DNA of 64,000 nt from an uncultured Odoribacter sp. (GTDB lineage: Bacteria; Bacteroidota; Bacteroidia; Bacteroidales; Marinifilaceae), in contig UQTM01000004.1 of assembly GCA_900544025.1 (NCBI GenBank), positions 1 to 64,000 on the forward strand, in the 5' to 3' direction. Position 1 is the first letter of the stretch, and the number at the start of each line of letters is the position of its first letter. This document shows positions 1 through 9,692 of this stretch, one piece after another. A program made the translations under genes and the position numbers. The notes beneath the pieces are model-generated. The model was given only the letters and a program-made list of their open reading frames with translations. It searched no databases and was not told the DNA's origin.

Positions 1-467
1 TCCAATTCGCCCCAGCCATGATAGCTCAGCCGCAAAGGCGCACCGGAATAAGAAATCCCTAAAATAGCCGTAGCCAAAGCAATCCACGCAATATATTCTC
101 CCCGGAACCAAAAAATCACCGCACCGAAGCCCAGCGCCACGAAAGAGAACACCAGACAAGCCACCCGCAACTGTGTAAGGGTTGCCGTCCCCGACGTAAG
201 ATAGCTGCATTTTGCAATCCTTGCCCGGATTCCTTCACCCGCCATTTTATCCCGAAATTCGGTGCCTTTTTCCCGGTAATCGAAATAATCGTCAAACAAA
301 TTCATCCCCAGATGCCCGAACAAGACACCGGCCACCGCCATCGATGCCAAAGACAAGGAAAAACCAGGACTTCCTGCTGCCATACATACCGCCAACACAG
401 CCGGAAGCATACTTTGAGGCAAAGCTTTAGGACGAGCATTGTTGTACCAGGAACCGATTACACCCAT
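1..467 (-). CDS. menA: UbiA-family prenyltransferase, MenA-like, 3' end cut by window
   Basis: This is the N-terminal 155 residues of an integral membrane prenyltransferase; the rest lies beyond base 1. The ATG at 465-467 opens MGVIGSWYNNARPKALP. The sequence carries the Asp-rich prenyl-diphosphate/Mg binding motif NLFDDYFDYREKG, several hydrophobic stretches, and the ISYSGAPLRLSYHGWGEL segment, which resembles the conserved YSG-P-LRL-Y-G-GE block of 1,4-dihydroxy-2-naphthoate prenyltransferases. Known MenA enzymes attach the polyprenyl tail to DHNA in menaquinone synthesis at the cytoplasmic membrane, which suits a menaquinone-using Bacteroidales. The UbiA superfamily assignment is firm; MenA rather than another UbiA member is an inference from the motif after the Asp-rich loop. 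Confidence 0.75.
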   Translation of the reverse strand, partial: MGVIGSWYNNARPKALPQSMLPAVLAVCMAAGSPGFSLSLASMAVAGVLFGHLGMNLFDDYFDYREKGTEFRDKMAGEGIRARIAKCSYLTSGTATLTQLRVACLVFSFVALGFGAVIFWFRGEYIAWIALATAILGISYSGAPLRLSYHGWGEL

Positions 468-539
468 AACAATAATTATATTTTATATCTTTTCATTGAT
501 TTTTGCAAAGAACGGAAAGTTCTACCAAATAAACAAATT

Positions 540-578
540 AAAAACGCCGGGAGAAAAAAAGCTCTTCTCTTCCCGGCG
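540..578 (-). terminator. Intrinsic terminator of the TlpA-like lipoprotein gene
   Basis: CGCCGGGA (545-552) pairs with TCCCGGCG (571-578). On the minus strand the hairpin is followed by a short T run, 29 bases past the stop codon at 607. Confidence 0.7.
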
Positions 579-606
579 CCGTATGCCGATATCGGTATCT
601 AAACGA

Positions 607-1944
607 TTAAATTCCTTCCAGATTTTCCAGAGTTTTCACCGTTTCGGGATTGGAAGGGCGTGTCATGTTTGCCGAAATGATGTTTCCCTCCCTATCCAGC
701 AAAATAAACCGGGGGATAGAACGTATCCTATAAGCATTCATAAATTCCTCATCGCCTCCGTTATGAAGCTGGATGCCTCCAAGCCCGTCTTTCCTCACCA
801 TCTTTTCCCAGTCCGCAATTTTCTGGTCGCAGGAAATGCTGACAAAAACAATGTTCTTATCTTTAAATTGCTGTTCCAGTTTCTTCAAGGCCGGAATTTC
901 CGCCCGGCAGGGAGGACACCAGGTAGCCCACACGTCTATCATCACATATTTCCCGGCAAAATCCTGCAAACCGACTTCCTTGCCGTCTATATCCGCAAAC
1001 CGAAAAGCCGGAGAAGCCTGTCCTTTTTTCACTTTAGCCCACTCGGCACAAATTTCTTTAAACTTCGCCCGGTCTTCCGGAGAAATAACTTTGGCATTAT
1101 AAAATGCTTCGTATTCAGGTAAATCGTCTATTCCTGCCCGGGAAACATAATCTGTAACGAACCGATTCACCAAAAAAGATACGACAGCAGGATTATTCAT
1201 GTTTTTATCGATATAATCCAACTTTGCTTTTAAATGTGCCAAAGCATTTTGGGTTTCCAGATCTTTGATGCTATACGTCTGAACGAAAGCGGCTAAAAGC
1301 GATCTATATTCATCCAGTATCAACAGGGATTCATCCTCCCGGATCAACGACCGCATCCGGTTGTAATAAATTTCAGAAGGTTCGAAATCCTCTTGCCGGG
1401 TATAGTAAGCATGATAGCCCGGATATAATTTAAAATTGTTATAAATCAGATAATGGAGGCGTTGCTTTTCTATATTTACAAATTCGTCACTGAATCCCAA
1501 ACTATCCAGACGGGCATATTCGGCCTTTTCCATATCTTCCAGAACTTGAATAAATTGCGTCTCATCCAATTTAAAATCGGGATATTCCCGGTGTTGTTTA
1601 TTCAGGTATTCGTTCACAGCAGCCCCTGCCCCGGCAAATTCGGGCATAACCTTTCTGCCTTTAAACCCCAGGGATACATCGAAGCTTTTGTCGGGTTCCA
1701 AATACAGAGGCAATTTCATAAGGCCATACCTCAGCTCGGCATAACCGGCTTTGAAACCATCTGCCAGAATCACCGCAGCAGAGCCTGTGGAATCGAGGGC
1801 CAGCCGATAAGTGGAATCGGGAGTGTAAAGCGAAGGATCGCCCACGGCTTTACCGTTTATATGTACGGAAACAGTTGTTATAGGTGCTTTGGAGCAGGCT
1901 ATTCCTAAAGATATAATACATACGATCAAACAAAATTTTCCCAT
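607..1944 (-). CDS. TlpA-like thioredoxin-domain lipoprotein
   Basis: An exported lipoprotein of about 445 residues with a C-terminal thioredoxin/AhpC-TSA domain. I place the start at the ATG at 1942-1944 (MGKFCLIVC), because from there the protein has a typical lipoprotein signal with a lipobox ending at Cys17 (ISLGIACS); the 37 upstream in-frame codons look like leader. The last ~140 residues contain the redox motif WATWCPPCRAEIP and the cis-Pro segment IRSIPRFILLD. The middle ~250 residues are a Bacteroidales-specific extension typical of TlpA-like proteins with DUF4369/DUF5106-type N-termini. It is probably a periplasm-facing disulfide reductase; its client is unknown. It stands alone between convergent or divergent neighbours. 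Confidence 0.85.
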   Translation of the reverse strand: MGKFCLIVCIISLGIACSKAPITTVSVHINGKAVGDPSLYTPDSTYRLALDSTGSAAVILADGFKAGYAELRYGLMKLPLYLEPDKSFDVSLGFKGRKVMPEFAGAGAAVNEYLNKQHREYPDFKLDETQFIQVLEDMEKAEYARLDSLGFSDEFVNIEKQRLHYLIYNNFKLYPGYHAYYTRQEDFEPSEIYYNRMRSLIREDESLLILDEYRSLLAAFVQTYSIKDLETQNALAHLKAKLDYIDKNMNNPAVVSFLVNRFVTDYVSRAGIDDLPEYEAFYNAKVISPEDRAKFKEICAEWAKVKKGQASPAFRFADIDGKEVGLQDFAGKYVMIDVWATWCPPCRAEIPALKKLEQQFKDKNIVFVSISCDQKIADWEKMVRKDGLGGIQLHNGGDEEFMNAYRIRSIPRFILLDREGNIISANMTRPSNPETVKTLENLEGI

Positions 1945-2170
1945 ATTTACTTTTTTTAAATTAACTAAACGAAGATTGCTGTGCACATGAAAGAGCACAT
2001 CTAAAATAAGAAGCTTTAACTTTAATTTAACCCGTTTTGCTAATTTATTTTGCACTTTTACAAAGAAATTTCTTAAAAATTATAATTTCGCTATGGAACG
2101 GCCTTTTTTAAATGACGATCCGTTTCAGGCTGAACGATAACACATAAACAAACTATATAATTTACGAAAA

Positions 2171-4447
2171 ATGAATAAGAACGAAGCTTTAGAATACCAT
2201 GAATCCGGCCGTCCCGGCAAGATCGAGGTAATCCCTTCAAAGCCACACAGCACCCAGCACGATTTGTCGCTGGCCTATTCTCCCGGCGTTGCCGAACCCT
2301 GTCTGGCTATTAAACAAAATCCGGCAGACGCCTATCTTTACACCGCTAAAAGCAATTTAGTCGCCGTTATTTCAAACGGTACCGCCGTTCTCGGATTAGG
2401 GGACATCGGTCCGCTGGCAGGCAAGCCCGTTATGGAGGGGAAAGGTCTGTTATTCAAAATTTTTGCCGACATCGATGTTTTCGATATTGAAGTAAATACC
2501 AAAGATGTCGATAAGTTTATCGAAACGGTTAAAATGATCTCTCCCACTTTCGGAGGAATAAATCTGGAAGATATTAAAGCACCGGAATGTTTCGAGATAG
2601 AACGCCGCCTGAAAGAGGAACTCAACATCCCGGTGATGCACGACGACCAGCACGGCACGGCGATCATTTCGGGGGCAGGCTTGTTGAACGCCTTGGAACT
2701 GAACGGGAAAAAAATAGAAAACATCCGCGTCGTTGTCAATGGAGCCGGAGCTGCGGCCATATCGTGTGCCCGCTTTTACCGGAGCTTAGGAGTCAGACGG
2801 GAAAATATCATCATGTGCGACAGCAAAGGGGTGATCGGTACCCACCGAACCGATCTGAACAAGGAAAAACAGGAGTTTGCCGTCGATACACCGGCGCGCA
2901 CTTTGACGGAAGCTTTAGCCGGAGCCGATGCTTTCTTAGGATTGTCGGTTGCCGATATTCTGGACGAGAAAATGATTCAAAGCATGGCGAAAGATCCGAT
3001 CGTCTTTGCTTTGGCGAATCCGAATCCGGAAATATCTTACGATAAAGCGATCCATTCCCGCCCGGATATTATTTTCGCCACCGGACGATCGGACTATCCT
3101 AACCAAATCAATAATGTACTGGGATTCCCGTACATTTTCAGGGGAGCGTTGGACGTACAGGCCAGCAGTATCAACGAAGAGATGAAATTAGCCGCCGCCC
3201 ACGCAATTGCCGAACTGACCAAAGAACCTGTGCCGGAAAATGTAAAAATGGCCTACCACGACCAAACGCTGAGTTTCGACCGGAACTATATTATTCCCAA
3301 AGCTCTGGACAATCGATTGATCAGCTGGGTTGCCCCGGCTGTAGCGAAAGCCGCTATCGATTCGGGTGTCGCCCATAAAAACATTGAAGACTGGGACGAA
3401 TATCGTGAGAATCTGGAAAAACGGGTAGGACATGAAAACACGCTCATGCGCCTGATGACCCACAAGGCCAAAGCCAATCCCAAACGAATCGTATTCGCAG
3501 AAGGCAATAACCTCAGAATACTGCTCGCTGCCCAGGAGCTCGCTACCGAAAAAATCGCGTACCCGATTGTGATCGGCAATACAGCCGAGATCAATGAAAA
3601 AATGGCGAAGAACAGATTGAAAATACCCGGACTCACCATTTTCGATCCAAGTGTGGAGCGGGAAAGCATAGAAAAATACACAGCCTTATTTTACCAGAAA
3701 ATGCAGCGTTCAGGCATTTCCACCCGGAAAGCCAAACTAAGCATGCAGGATGCAAACAACATCGGGTTAATGATGCTGGAATCGGGAGAAGCCGACGGCT
3801 TTATCTCCGGTGTCAATTCTCCGTATAAAGAAGTGCTCGACATGGCGAAAGAAATCGTCGGGCTACGTCCTTGCTGCCGCTACGCAGCAGGTATGCACAT
3901 TGCCACGACGAAACGGGGAACTTATTTCCTGGCGGACACGACGGTGAACAGCCACCCGACGGCAGAGGTGCTGGAATGTGTCACCGTCCTGGCCTACGAA
4001 GCAGTAAAGCAATTCGACGTAGATCCGGTTATCGCCATGACTTCTTATTCCAATTTCGGGGAATACCGTCAGGGCAGTCCCGAACAGGTGCAAACCACCG
4101 TCCGCGAGCTGCATAACAAATACCCGGAAATATTAGTGGACGGAGAGATGCATGCTTCTATGGCTTTTAACAAGGCATTACGCATGAAAGAATATCCATT
4201 CTCCATTTTAGGCGACAAGGATGTCAATACGATTATCTTTCCGAATCTAAGTTCGGGTAGCGTAGGCTTGAGCATGTTACAGGAATTGGGCGGACACGAG
4301 ATCATCGGCCCGGTATTGCTGGGAATGAATAAGCCCGTACATATCCTTCAAATGGGATGCAGCGTCCGGGACATTGTTCACATGGCGACGATCGCCGTGT
4401 CGGATGCGCAAAAAAATAAAGAGCAACTGGATATGTGCAGAATATAA
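2171..4447 (+). CDS. maeB: NADP-dependent malic enzyme with C-terminal phosphotransacetylase-like domain
   Basis: A MaeB-type malic enzyme of 758 residues that oxidatively decarboxylates malate to pyruvate in the cytosol. The N-terminal ~160 residues hold the malic domain (SPGVAEPC, HDDQHGTA). The NAD(P)-binding Rossmann fold follows, with VVNGAGAAAISCARF near residues 190-205. From about residue 430 there is a phosphate acetyl/butyryltransferase-like domain (RIVFAEGNN, PTAEVLECV, SGSVGLSMLQ). In characterised MaeB proteins this second domain is regulatory (acetyl-CoA inhibition) and not catalytic. Length and domain order are normal for the family. The gene is monocistronic and shares its terminator with the converging rpiB. 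Confidence 0.95.
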   Translation: MNKNEALEYHESGRPGKIEVIPSKPHSTQHDLSLAYSPGVAEPCLAIKQNPADAYLYTAKSNLVAVISNGTAVLGLGDIGPLAGKPVMEGKGLLFKIFADIDVFDIEVNTKDVDKFIETVKMISPTFGGINLEDIKAPECFEIERRLKEELNIPVMHDDQHGTAIISGAGLLNALELNGKKIENIRVVVNGAGAAAISCARFYRSLGVRRENIIMCDSKGVIGTHRTDLNKEKQEFAVDTPARTLTEALAGADAFLGLSVADILDEKMIQSMAKDPIVFALANPNPEISYDKAIHSRPDIIFATGRSDYPNQINNVLGFPYIFRGALDVQASSINEEMKLAAAHAIAELTKEPVPENVKMAYHDQTLSFDRNYIIPKALDNRLISWVAPAVAKAAIDSGVAHKNIEDWDEYRENLEKRVGHENTLMRLMTHKAKANPKRIVFAEGNNLRILLAAQELATEKIAYPIVIGNTAEINEKMAKNRLKIPGLTIFDPSVERESIEKYTALFYQKMQRSGISTRKAKLSMQDANNIGLMMLESGEADGFISGVNSPYKEVLDMAKEIVGLRPCCRYAAGMHIATTKRGTYFLADTTVNSHPTAEVLECVTVLAYEAVKQFDVDPVIAMTSYSNFGEYRQGSPEQVQTTVRELHNKYPEILVDGEMHASMAFNKALRMKEYPFSILGDKDVNTIIFPNLSSGSVGLSMLQELGGHEIIGPVLLGMNKPVHILQMGCSVRDIVHMATIAVSDAQKNKEQLDMCRI

Positions 4448-4512
4448 TCCAGGCCGGACAGCCCGGAAAGAGAGCTCCGGAGGCTCGAATCTTTCATCAG
4501 GCTCCGGAACAA

Positions 4513-4547
4513 AAAATAGGTTTCCAAATGAATTGGAAACCTATTTT
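4513..4547. terminator. Bidirectional terminator between maeB and rpiB
   Basis: A 15-bp perfect stem (4513-4527 with 4533-4547, arms AAAATAGGTTTCCAA) surrounds a 5-base loop and has A and T tracts at both ends, between convergent genes. Confidence 0.85.
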
Positions 4548-4584
4548 ATTTTTCAATACGCCCAGGGGCGATACCTTCATATCA

Positions 4585-5019
4585 TCAGGATTTCACCGGA
4601 ATTTTCTCCACCCTTCTCTGATGCCGTCCTCCCTCGAATTCGGTAGTCATAAAGCGTTCCACGATCTCCTGAGCTTCTTCATAAGGAATGAAGCGGGCAG
4701 GCACACAACATACGTTCGCATCATTGTGTAAACGGGCCAGCCAGGCAATCTCCACCGTCCAGCACAAAGCACCCCGCACCCCCTGATGTTTATTTACCGT
4801 CATGCAAATACCGTTTCCGCTTCCGCACAAAGCTATGCCTCTTTCAAACTCTCCCGATTCCACCGCCGCAGCCATCGGATGAGCCGTGTCCGGATAATCC
4901 ATACTTTCAGGAGAATAAGTTCCAAAATCTTTTACTTCATAGCCTTTCTCGCGGAGATACTTTAATAGTTTTTCCTTATATTCGTAACCGGCATGGTCAC
5001 AAGCAATAGCTATCTTCAT
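4585..5019 (-). CDS. rpiB: Ribose-5-phosphate isomerase B
   Basis: RpiB of 144 residues interconverts ribose-5-phosphate and ribulose-5-phosphate in the pentose phosphate pathway. The family signature MKIAIACDHAGYEYKE is at the start. The catalytic Cys lies in ALCGSGNGICMTVNKH and the sugar-phosphate loop is WLARLHNDANVCC. Length matches the family (about 140-150). It has its own promoter-like -7 box just upstream and no operon partner. Some RpiB homologues act on allose or galactose phosphates, but no sugar-specific neighbours suggest that here. Confidence 0.93.
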   Translation of the reverse strand: MKIAIACDHAGYEYKEKLLKYLREKGYEVKDFGTYSPESMDYPDTAHPMAAAVESGEFERGIALCGSGNGICMTVNKHQGVRGALCWTVEIAWLARLHNDANVCCVPARFIPYEEAQEIVERFMTTEFEGGRHQRRVEKIPVKS

Positions 5020-5072
5020 GTCATTCAGTTATTTAAACAGTTACCACTGTTCTGGGTTATACTTCATCACTG

Positions 5073-5080
5073 CAAAGTTA
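5073..5080 (-). promoter_or_regulatory. -7 promoter element of rpiB
   Basis: On the minus strand this reads TAACTTTG, a match to the Bacteroidetes TAnnTTTG box, 54 bases upstream of the ATG. No good TTTG -33 box is seen at the proper spacing, so the call is tentative. Confidence 0.35.
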
Positions 5081-5103
5081 AATTTTTATCTTTTAACCGG
5101 GCA

Positions 5104-5136
5104 ATAAAAAAGCGGGTATTCTCGCAAATACCCGCT
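5104..5136 (-). terminator. Intrinsic terminator of the rprXY operon
   Basis: AGCGGGTATT (5111-5120) pairs with AATACCCGCT (5127-5136). On the minus strand it is followed by a T run, 20 bases past the rprY stop. Confidence 0.85.
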
Positions 5137-5156
5137 CTAATATGGTCGGCAACCGA

Positions 5157-5846
5157 TCAAAGAATCAGTTTGTAACCTTTTCCGTGTACGTTGATAATCT
5201 CTACAGACGGATCTTTCTTCAAATGCTTACGCAACTTGGTAATGTAAACGTCCATACTTCTGGCATTGAAATAATTGTCGTCGGCCCAAATGTTTTTCAG
5301 GGCATAATTTCTTTCCAACACCTTATTCACATTCTGACACAATAATTTCAACAATTCAGATTCTTTCGTAGTCAGTTTCTGTTCTTCTTCTCCATCGAAC
5401 AAGGTCTGTTTTTTAGAATTGAATGTCAGTTTTCCAATCTTAAAAATTTCCTGCTCGTCTTCCGGTTTCAATCCGGTAGAACGGCGAAGCACAGCTTCGA
5501 TTCTCAACAGAAGTTCTTCCATGCTGAACGGTTTACTCATATAATCGTCAGCTCCCAGTTTAAATCCTTCCAGCACATCTTCCTTCATGGCTTTAGCGGT
5601 AAGGAATATGATCGGAATTTCACTATTGATCTGACGAACTTCCTTAGCTAAAGTAAAGCCGTCCTTTTTAGGCATCATCACGTCGAAGATACACAGATCG
5701 AAAGGCTGGTTCAGGAAAGCCTCATAAGCTACTTCCCCATCCTCACACAAGACAGTATCAAATCCCTTCGCTCTTAAATATTCTTTCAAAAGCATTCCCA
5801 GGTTTGTATCATCTTCTGCTAATAAAATTTTAATTTTCTCCTCCAT
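5157..5846 (-). CDS. rprY: Two-component response regulator RprY
   Basis: An OmpR/PhoB-type response regulator of 229 residues. The receiver domain (residues ~1-120) has the acidic pocket AEDD near the N-terminus, the phospho-acceptor Asp in CIFDVMMPKKDG and the Lys of MSKPFS. The C-terminal winged helix includes RSMDVYITKLRKHLKK and VHGKGYKL. It follows rprX by 42 bases on the same strand, so the two form an operon. The pair matches the Bacteroides RprX/RprY system, in which RprY affects stress-related and central metabolic genes. It ends at a strong terminator. Confidence 0.9.
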   Translation of the reverse strand: MEEKIKILLAEDDTNLGMLLKEYLRAKGFDTVLCEDGEVAYEAFLNQPFDLCIFDVMMPKKDGFTLAKEVRQINSEIPIIFLTAKAMKEDVLEGFKLGADDYMSKPFSMEELLLRIEAVLRRSTGLKPEDEQEIFKIGKLTFNSKKQTLFDGEEEQKLTTKESELLKLLCQNVNKVLERNYALKNIWADDNYFNARSMDVYITKLRKHLKKDPSVEIINVHGKGYKLIL

Positions 5847-5888
5847 AACTATTTAGTTTTAAATAAATTCTCTGAAAAATATACGATT

Positions 5889-7421
5889 TTAGAAAAATAA
5901 AGTTCTCTTTACTTTTTGTTTTTTTGACGTTAAAGGTAAAATTATATCAAAACGGCTGCCTTTTCCTTCCGCACTTTCCACTAAAATCCTTCCTCCATGT
6001 GCTTCAACAACAGTTTTTACATACGAAAGTCCTAAACCGAAGCCCTTCACATCATGCAAATTACCCGTCGAAACTCTGTAAAATCTTTCAAAGATTAGCT
6101 TTTGCTCTTTTGCTGCAATTCCTATGCCATTATCTATCACGCTGATAATGATTTCATCACCTTTATTGCGAGTGTAAACGCTGATTTCCGGGACTTTGGC
6201 ACAGTATTTAATTGCATTGTCCAGTAAATTAGAAATCACATTGTTGATATGCACATCATCAGCGTACACCTCGTCACGTTCCGCTTCCAAATGACTGTAA
6301 AGCTGTCCTCCTTTATCCTCTATCCGCAAGCTGAATTTCGTCAGCAAATTTTCCACTACCTCATTCAGGTTGATATTTTTCAGCTTCAATTTCATTCGTG
6401 TTTCGGTAAACAGGGCTGTCTGTAAGACTTTTTCTACCTGAAAAGTCAGCCTCTTGCTTTCATCCCGGATAATTCCGGCAATATGATCGATAGCCTCCGG
6501 CGAATTATTCACCACTCCATCCTTCAACATCTGGGCTGCCAAAGAAATGGTAGCGATCGGAGTTTTAAACTCATGAGTCATATTGTTGATGAAATCGTTC
6601 TTTATAGCCGACAATTTCTTTTGGCGTATGATCACTGCAATACAGAATCCGAAACACAGCACCAGTAACATTGTGATGATCAGGCTCGGCAGCAAAAGAT
6701 AAACGGACGACAGTAAATCGTGAGTTTGATCGGGAAAGATCAGGAATAGCGTTCCCTGGCTTTTCGAATTTCCTAAAAACAATTTCCGGGTATAGCTGTA
6801 ATCCGAATGCTGATTAAAAAAATTATCCGAAGTCAATATAAATTGCCCGTTTTCTTTGATCGCGAACTCGAAGCTGACCTTGATTCCTTTATCCAACAGG
6901 CGATCGGCGATGACCTGTTTTAGGTCGATGCTTTTCAAACGCTCTTCCAGATTTTTTTCCGGTTCTGCGGGGATCGTAACCACGAGGTCGTAATCTTTTC
7001 CCAGCTGCTTCTGTAATTCCTGGCGGGATCTCTGAATAGAACTTTGCAAATTGCTGTTCTGTCCGAAAAACTCACGCATATTATCCACGGCAGCCCCGTA
7101 TTCCATAGGACTTGCCCCATAGCCGATAGAAATCTGAATATCGTTCTTCATCGGGTTGCCCAACCCCAAAGGCACATCGTGCACCATTTTAGACCCTTCC
7201 CATTGCCGGGTACGATTATCCGATATACTTTTCCCCTCGTTCCGCTTTCCTTGTTCCTCTATATATGCGATCACACCGTCCATAACCTTATTGACGGTAT
7301 AGTCGAATTGAGTTTTTTTCAACTTGAAAGCCGTACGGAAATAACTTGCCTGCGTAAAGATCAATCCCAACAGGGAAGCCCCCAGCACAATGCCTAATAT
7401 TATAATCTGCTTCCTTCTCAT
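5889..7421 (-). CDS. rprX: Sensor histidine kinase RprX
   Basis: A membrane histidine kinase of about 510 residues and the partner of rprY. I use the ATG at 7419-7421 (MRRKQII), not the GTG two codons upstream. A first membrane segment (~5-24) and a second (~240-265) flank a periplasmic sensor region of some 210 residues. The cytoplasmic part has the HisKA box NMTHEFKTPIATISL with phospho-acceptor His near residue 283. It also has the ATP-binding N box NVISNLLDNAIKY, the G1 box VIDNGIGIA and the G2 box GFGLGLSYVK. Length agrees with known RprX. The ligand is not evident from the sequence. Confidence 0.9.
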   Translation of the reverse strand: MRRKQIIILGIVLGASLLGLIFTQASYFRTAFKLKKTQFDYTVNKVMDGVIAYIEEQGKRNEGKSISDNRTRQWEGSKMVHDVPLGLGNPMKNDIQISIGYGASPMEYGAAVDNMREFFGQNSNLQSSIQRSRQELQKQLGKDYDLVVTIPAEPEKNLEERLKSIDLKQVIADRLLDKGIKVSFEFAIKENGQFILTSDNFFNQHSDYSYTRKLFLGNSKSQGTLFLIFPDQTHDLLSSVYLLLPSLIITMLLVLCFGFCIAVIIRQKKLSAIKNDFINNMTHEFKTPIATISLAAQMLKDGVVNNSPEAIDHIAGIIRDESKRLTFQVEKVLQTALFTETRMKLKLKNINLNEVVENLLTKFSLRIEDKGGQLYSHLEAERDEVYADDVHINNVISNLLDNAIKYCAKVPEISVYTRNKGDEIIISVIDNGIGIAAKEQKLIFERFYRVSTGNLHDVKGFGLGLSYVKTVVEAHGGRILVESAEGKGSRFDIILPLTSKKQKVKRTLFF

Positions 7422-7511
7422 ACCCACAAATTTAACATTTCAATTTTAACACTTTGCATACTTAACAGACTTTAACCTATCACGCTATTTTATAACAGGC
7501 TCAATCAACAT

Positions 7512-7542
7512 AAAATGTAAATCGGTGAACGCCAAACGCAAA
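7512..7542 (-). promoter_or_regulatory. Promoter of rprXY
   Basis: On the minus strand: TTTG (7542-7539), 19-base spacer, TACATTTT (7519-7512), matching the Bacteroidetes TTTG-N19-21-TAnnTTTG promoter except for the last base. It is about 90 bases upstream of the rprX ATG. Confidence 0.45.
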
Positions 7543-7576
7543 CTTGTGCCTGGCGGTAATTTAAAGAGAGGGAAGA

Positions 7577-8605
7577 TTAAAACAAAGTCATTTGTTCCCC
7601 TTCGGGGCTTCTCATATCTTTACCCAAATGTTTATAGGCTAATTCGGTCACTTCCCGGCCTCTGGGCGTGCGCTTGATAAATCCCTCTTTGATCAGAAAA
7701 GGCTCATACACTTCTTCCAATGTCCCGGCATCCTCTCCCACAGCCGTAGCGATCGTAGTCAGACCGACAGGACCTCCTTTGAACTTCTCGATAATCGTCA
7801 GCAGAATTTTATTATCCATCTGATCCAGCCCATACTTATCGATATTGAGGGCTTCCAGTGCATAGCGGGTAATTTCATGATCGATATTCCCATTTCCCTT
7901 CACCATGGCAAAATCGCGCACACGTCTCAACAAAGCATTGGCAATACGGGGAGTTCCCCGGCTTCGTGAAGCAATTTCTTTCGCCGCCTGGCTGGTAATC
8001 CCGATATTTAAGATCGAAGCGGAGCGGTTGATAATCCCGGATAAGATATCGATATCGTAATATTCCAAATGGCAGTTAATCCCGAAACGGGCACGCAAAG
8101 GAGCTGTCAGCAATCCGCTGCGGGTAGTGGCTCCGATAAGAGTGAACGGATTGATCTGAATCTGTACCGAGCGGGCAGCAGGCCCTTTATCGATCATAAT
8201 GTCGATCCGGTAATCTTCCATTGCAGAATAAAGATATTCTTCCACCACCGGACTAAGACGGTGAATTTCGTCGATAAACAACACGTCGTTTTCCTCTAAA
8301 TTCGTCAGTAATCCCGCCAGATCGCCGGGTTTATCCAACACCGGGCCGGAAGTGACTTTTATTCCCACCCCCAGCTCGTTGGCAATGATTGTCGATAAAG
8401 TAGTTTTCCCCAATCCCGGAGGCCCATGCAGGATAACATGATCCAACGACTCTCCCCTCATCTTGGCTGCCCGGACAAAAATTTCCAGATTATCCACGAT
8501 TTTTTTCTGTCCCTGAAAATCACCGAAATTCAAAGGCCGTAAAGCCCGTTCAAACTCTTTATCCGTCTCTTTCAAACGGTTATCTCTGATATCAAATTCA
8601 CCCAT
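7577..8605 (-). CDS. ruvB: Holliday junction branch migration helicase subunit RuvB
   Basis: RuvB of 342 residues, the AAA+ motor that with RuvA drives Holliday junction branch migration. Visible features are Walker [12 protein letters not shown], Walker B with [12 protein letters not shown], sensor 1 [10 protein letters not shown], the arginine-finger region APLRARFGI, and the C-terminal winged helix ending in [16 protein letters not shown]. Length is standard. ruvA and ruvC are not in the window. The gene has its own close-set promoter with a leader of about 14 bases and is divergent from the DMT transporter gene. Confidence 0.97.
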   Translation of the reverse strand: MGEFDIRDNRLKETDKEFERALRPLNFGDFQGQKKIVDNLEIFVRAAKMRGESLDHVILHGPPGLGKTTLSTIIANELGVGIKVTSGPVLDKPGDLAGLLTNLEENDVLFIDEIHRLSPVVEEYLYSAMEDYRIDIMIDKGPAARSVQIQINPFTLIGATTRSGLLTAPLRARFGINCHLEYYDIDILSGIINRSASILNIGITSQAAKEIASRSRGTPRIANALLRRVRDFAMVKGNGNIDHEITRYALEALNIDKYGLDQMDNKILLTIIEKFKGGPVGLTTIATAVGEDAGTLEEVYEPFLIKEGFIKRTPRGREVTELAYKHLGKDMRSPEGEQMTLF

Positions 8606-8625
8606 AATTTCAAAACATCTGAGTT

Positions 8626-8656
8626 CAAAAGTAGGAAAACAAACTCTTAACTCAAA
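8626..8656 (-). promoter_or_regulatory. Promoter of ruvB
   Basis: On the minus strand TTTG (8656-8653), 19-base spacer, TACTTTTG (8633-8626). Both boxes match the Bacteroidetes consensus exactly and lie just upstream of the ruvB ATG at 8605. Confidence 0.65.
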
Positions 8657-8773
8657 GTGCTGAAAAGGAATCGTATAAAAAAAGCCATTTTTACAAGAAC
8701 ATTCACACCCTTTTATCCGAAATACTCAGACAGAAGGAAAAATAAATAACTTTGCTTTCTCAAAAACGAACGA

Positions 8774-9661
8774 ATGAAAATCAAATTACTGGCCATTTTT
8801 GCCTGCTTGCTATGGGGATCGGCTTTTGCAGGAGCCAAAATAGGTTTCACTTACACCACTCCGCTCCATCTTTCAGGCATGCGTTTCACCCTCGCCGGCC
8901 TGCTTTTAGTGCCTTTTTTACTTTGGCAGGGCGTAGATTGGAAAGCCAACCTGAAAGAATGGCGGTATATGGCGTTATTCGGCCTATTACAAACTTTCAT
9001 TCAATACGGCCTGTTTTTCATGGGATTGAATTATGTACCGGCGACAGTAGCCGCCATTATCATCGGAGGTGGGCCTCTTTTTGTCGCTATTATGGCGCAT
9101 CTTATGATATCCGACGACAAGCTGACGGGACGTAAAGTCTTTTCCATTATTTTAGGATTGACAGGGGTGGTTTTCATTAGTGTCAGTAAAGGACTGACTT
9201 TAACCACCACTCATTTATTTTGGCTGGGTATTTTTTTATTGCTGATCAGCAATATCACCGGGGCATTGACCAATATCATCGTAGCTAAAAACAAAAGCCG
9301 GGTATCTCCGGTCATGCTGACTGCTTTTGCCAATTTTACAGGCGGGATTCTACTCTATATTGTGTCCTGCTTTACGGAAGATTATGCGCTCCAGGCTTAC
9401 AACCTGAAATTTTACGGCGCATTGGTATGGCTCGCCCTTATCCCCGCTGTGGCGTTTTCCATCTGGTACACCTTATTGAAACGCCCGGAAACAAAAGTTT
9501 CGGAACTGAATATATGGAAATTCATCACGCCGGTATCGGGTGCAATCCTGAGCTGGATCTTATTACCGGGAGAAACACCCGATCTTTATTCCATCACGGG
9601 CATCATTATCATTTCCTCCGCCCTGATCCTTTTGCAGCTCAAACCGTCCCGGCAATCCTAA
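8774..9661 (+). CDS. DMT-superfamily (EamA) transporter
   Basis: A ten-helix inner-membrane protein of 295 residues with the duplicated EamA layout of the drug/metabolite transporter superfamily. The first repeat starts MKIKLLAIFACLLWGSAFAG, and motifs typical of the family include the LRFTLAG-like segment GMRFTLAGLLL and SEL-W-KFITPVSGAI in the second repeat. Such proteins export amino acids, nucleotides or other small metabolites; the substrate cannot be read from sequence. It is a single gene converging on the DUF4435 gene, with only 31 bases between stop codons and no obvious terminator. Confidence 0.85.
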   Translation: MKIKLLAIFACLLWGSAFAGAKIGFTYTTPLHLSGMRFTLAGLLLVPFLLWQGVDWKANLKEWRYMALFGLLQTFIQYGLFFMGLNYVPATVAAIIIGGGPLFVAIMAHLMISDDKLTGRKVFSIILGLTGVVFISVSKGLTLTTTHLFWLGIFLLLISNITGALTNIIVAKNKSRVSPVMLTAFANFTGGILLYIVSCFTEDYALQAYNLKFYGALVWLALIPAVAFSIWYTLLKRPETKVSELNIWKFITPVSGAILSWILLPGETPDLYSITGIIIISSALILLQLKPSRQS

Positions 9662-9692
9662 AATACGAATAAATTCTTCTGTTTTAAAGTAA

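Noticed and set aside
439..1122. Long plus-strand frame opposite the TlpA-like gene
   Set aside because: It opens with TTG, runs through a terminator and lies antisense to a protein with a clear thioredoxin motif; composition is not coding-like.
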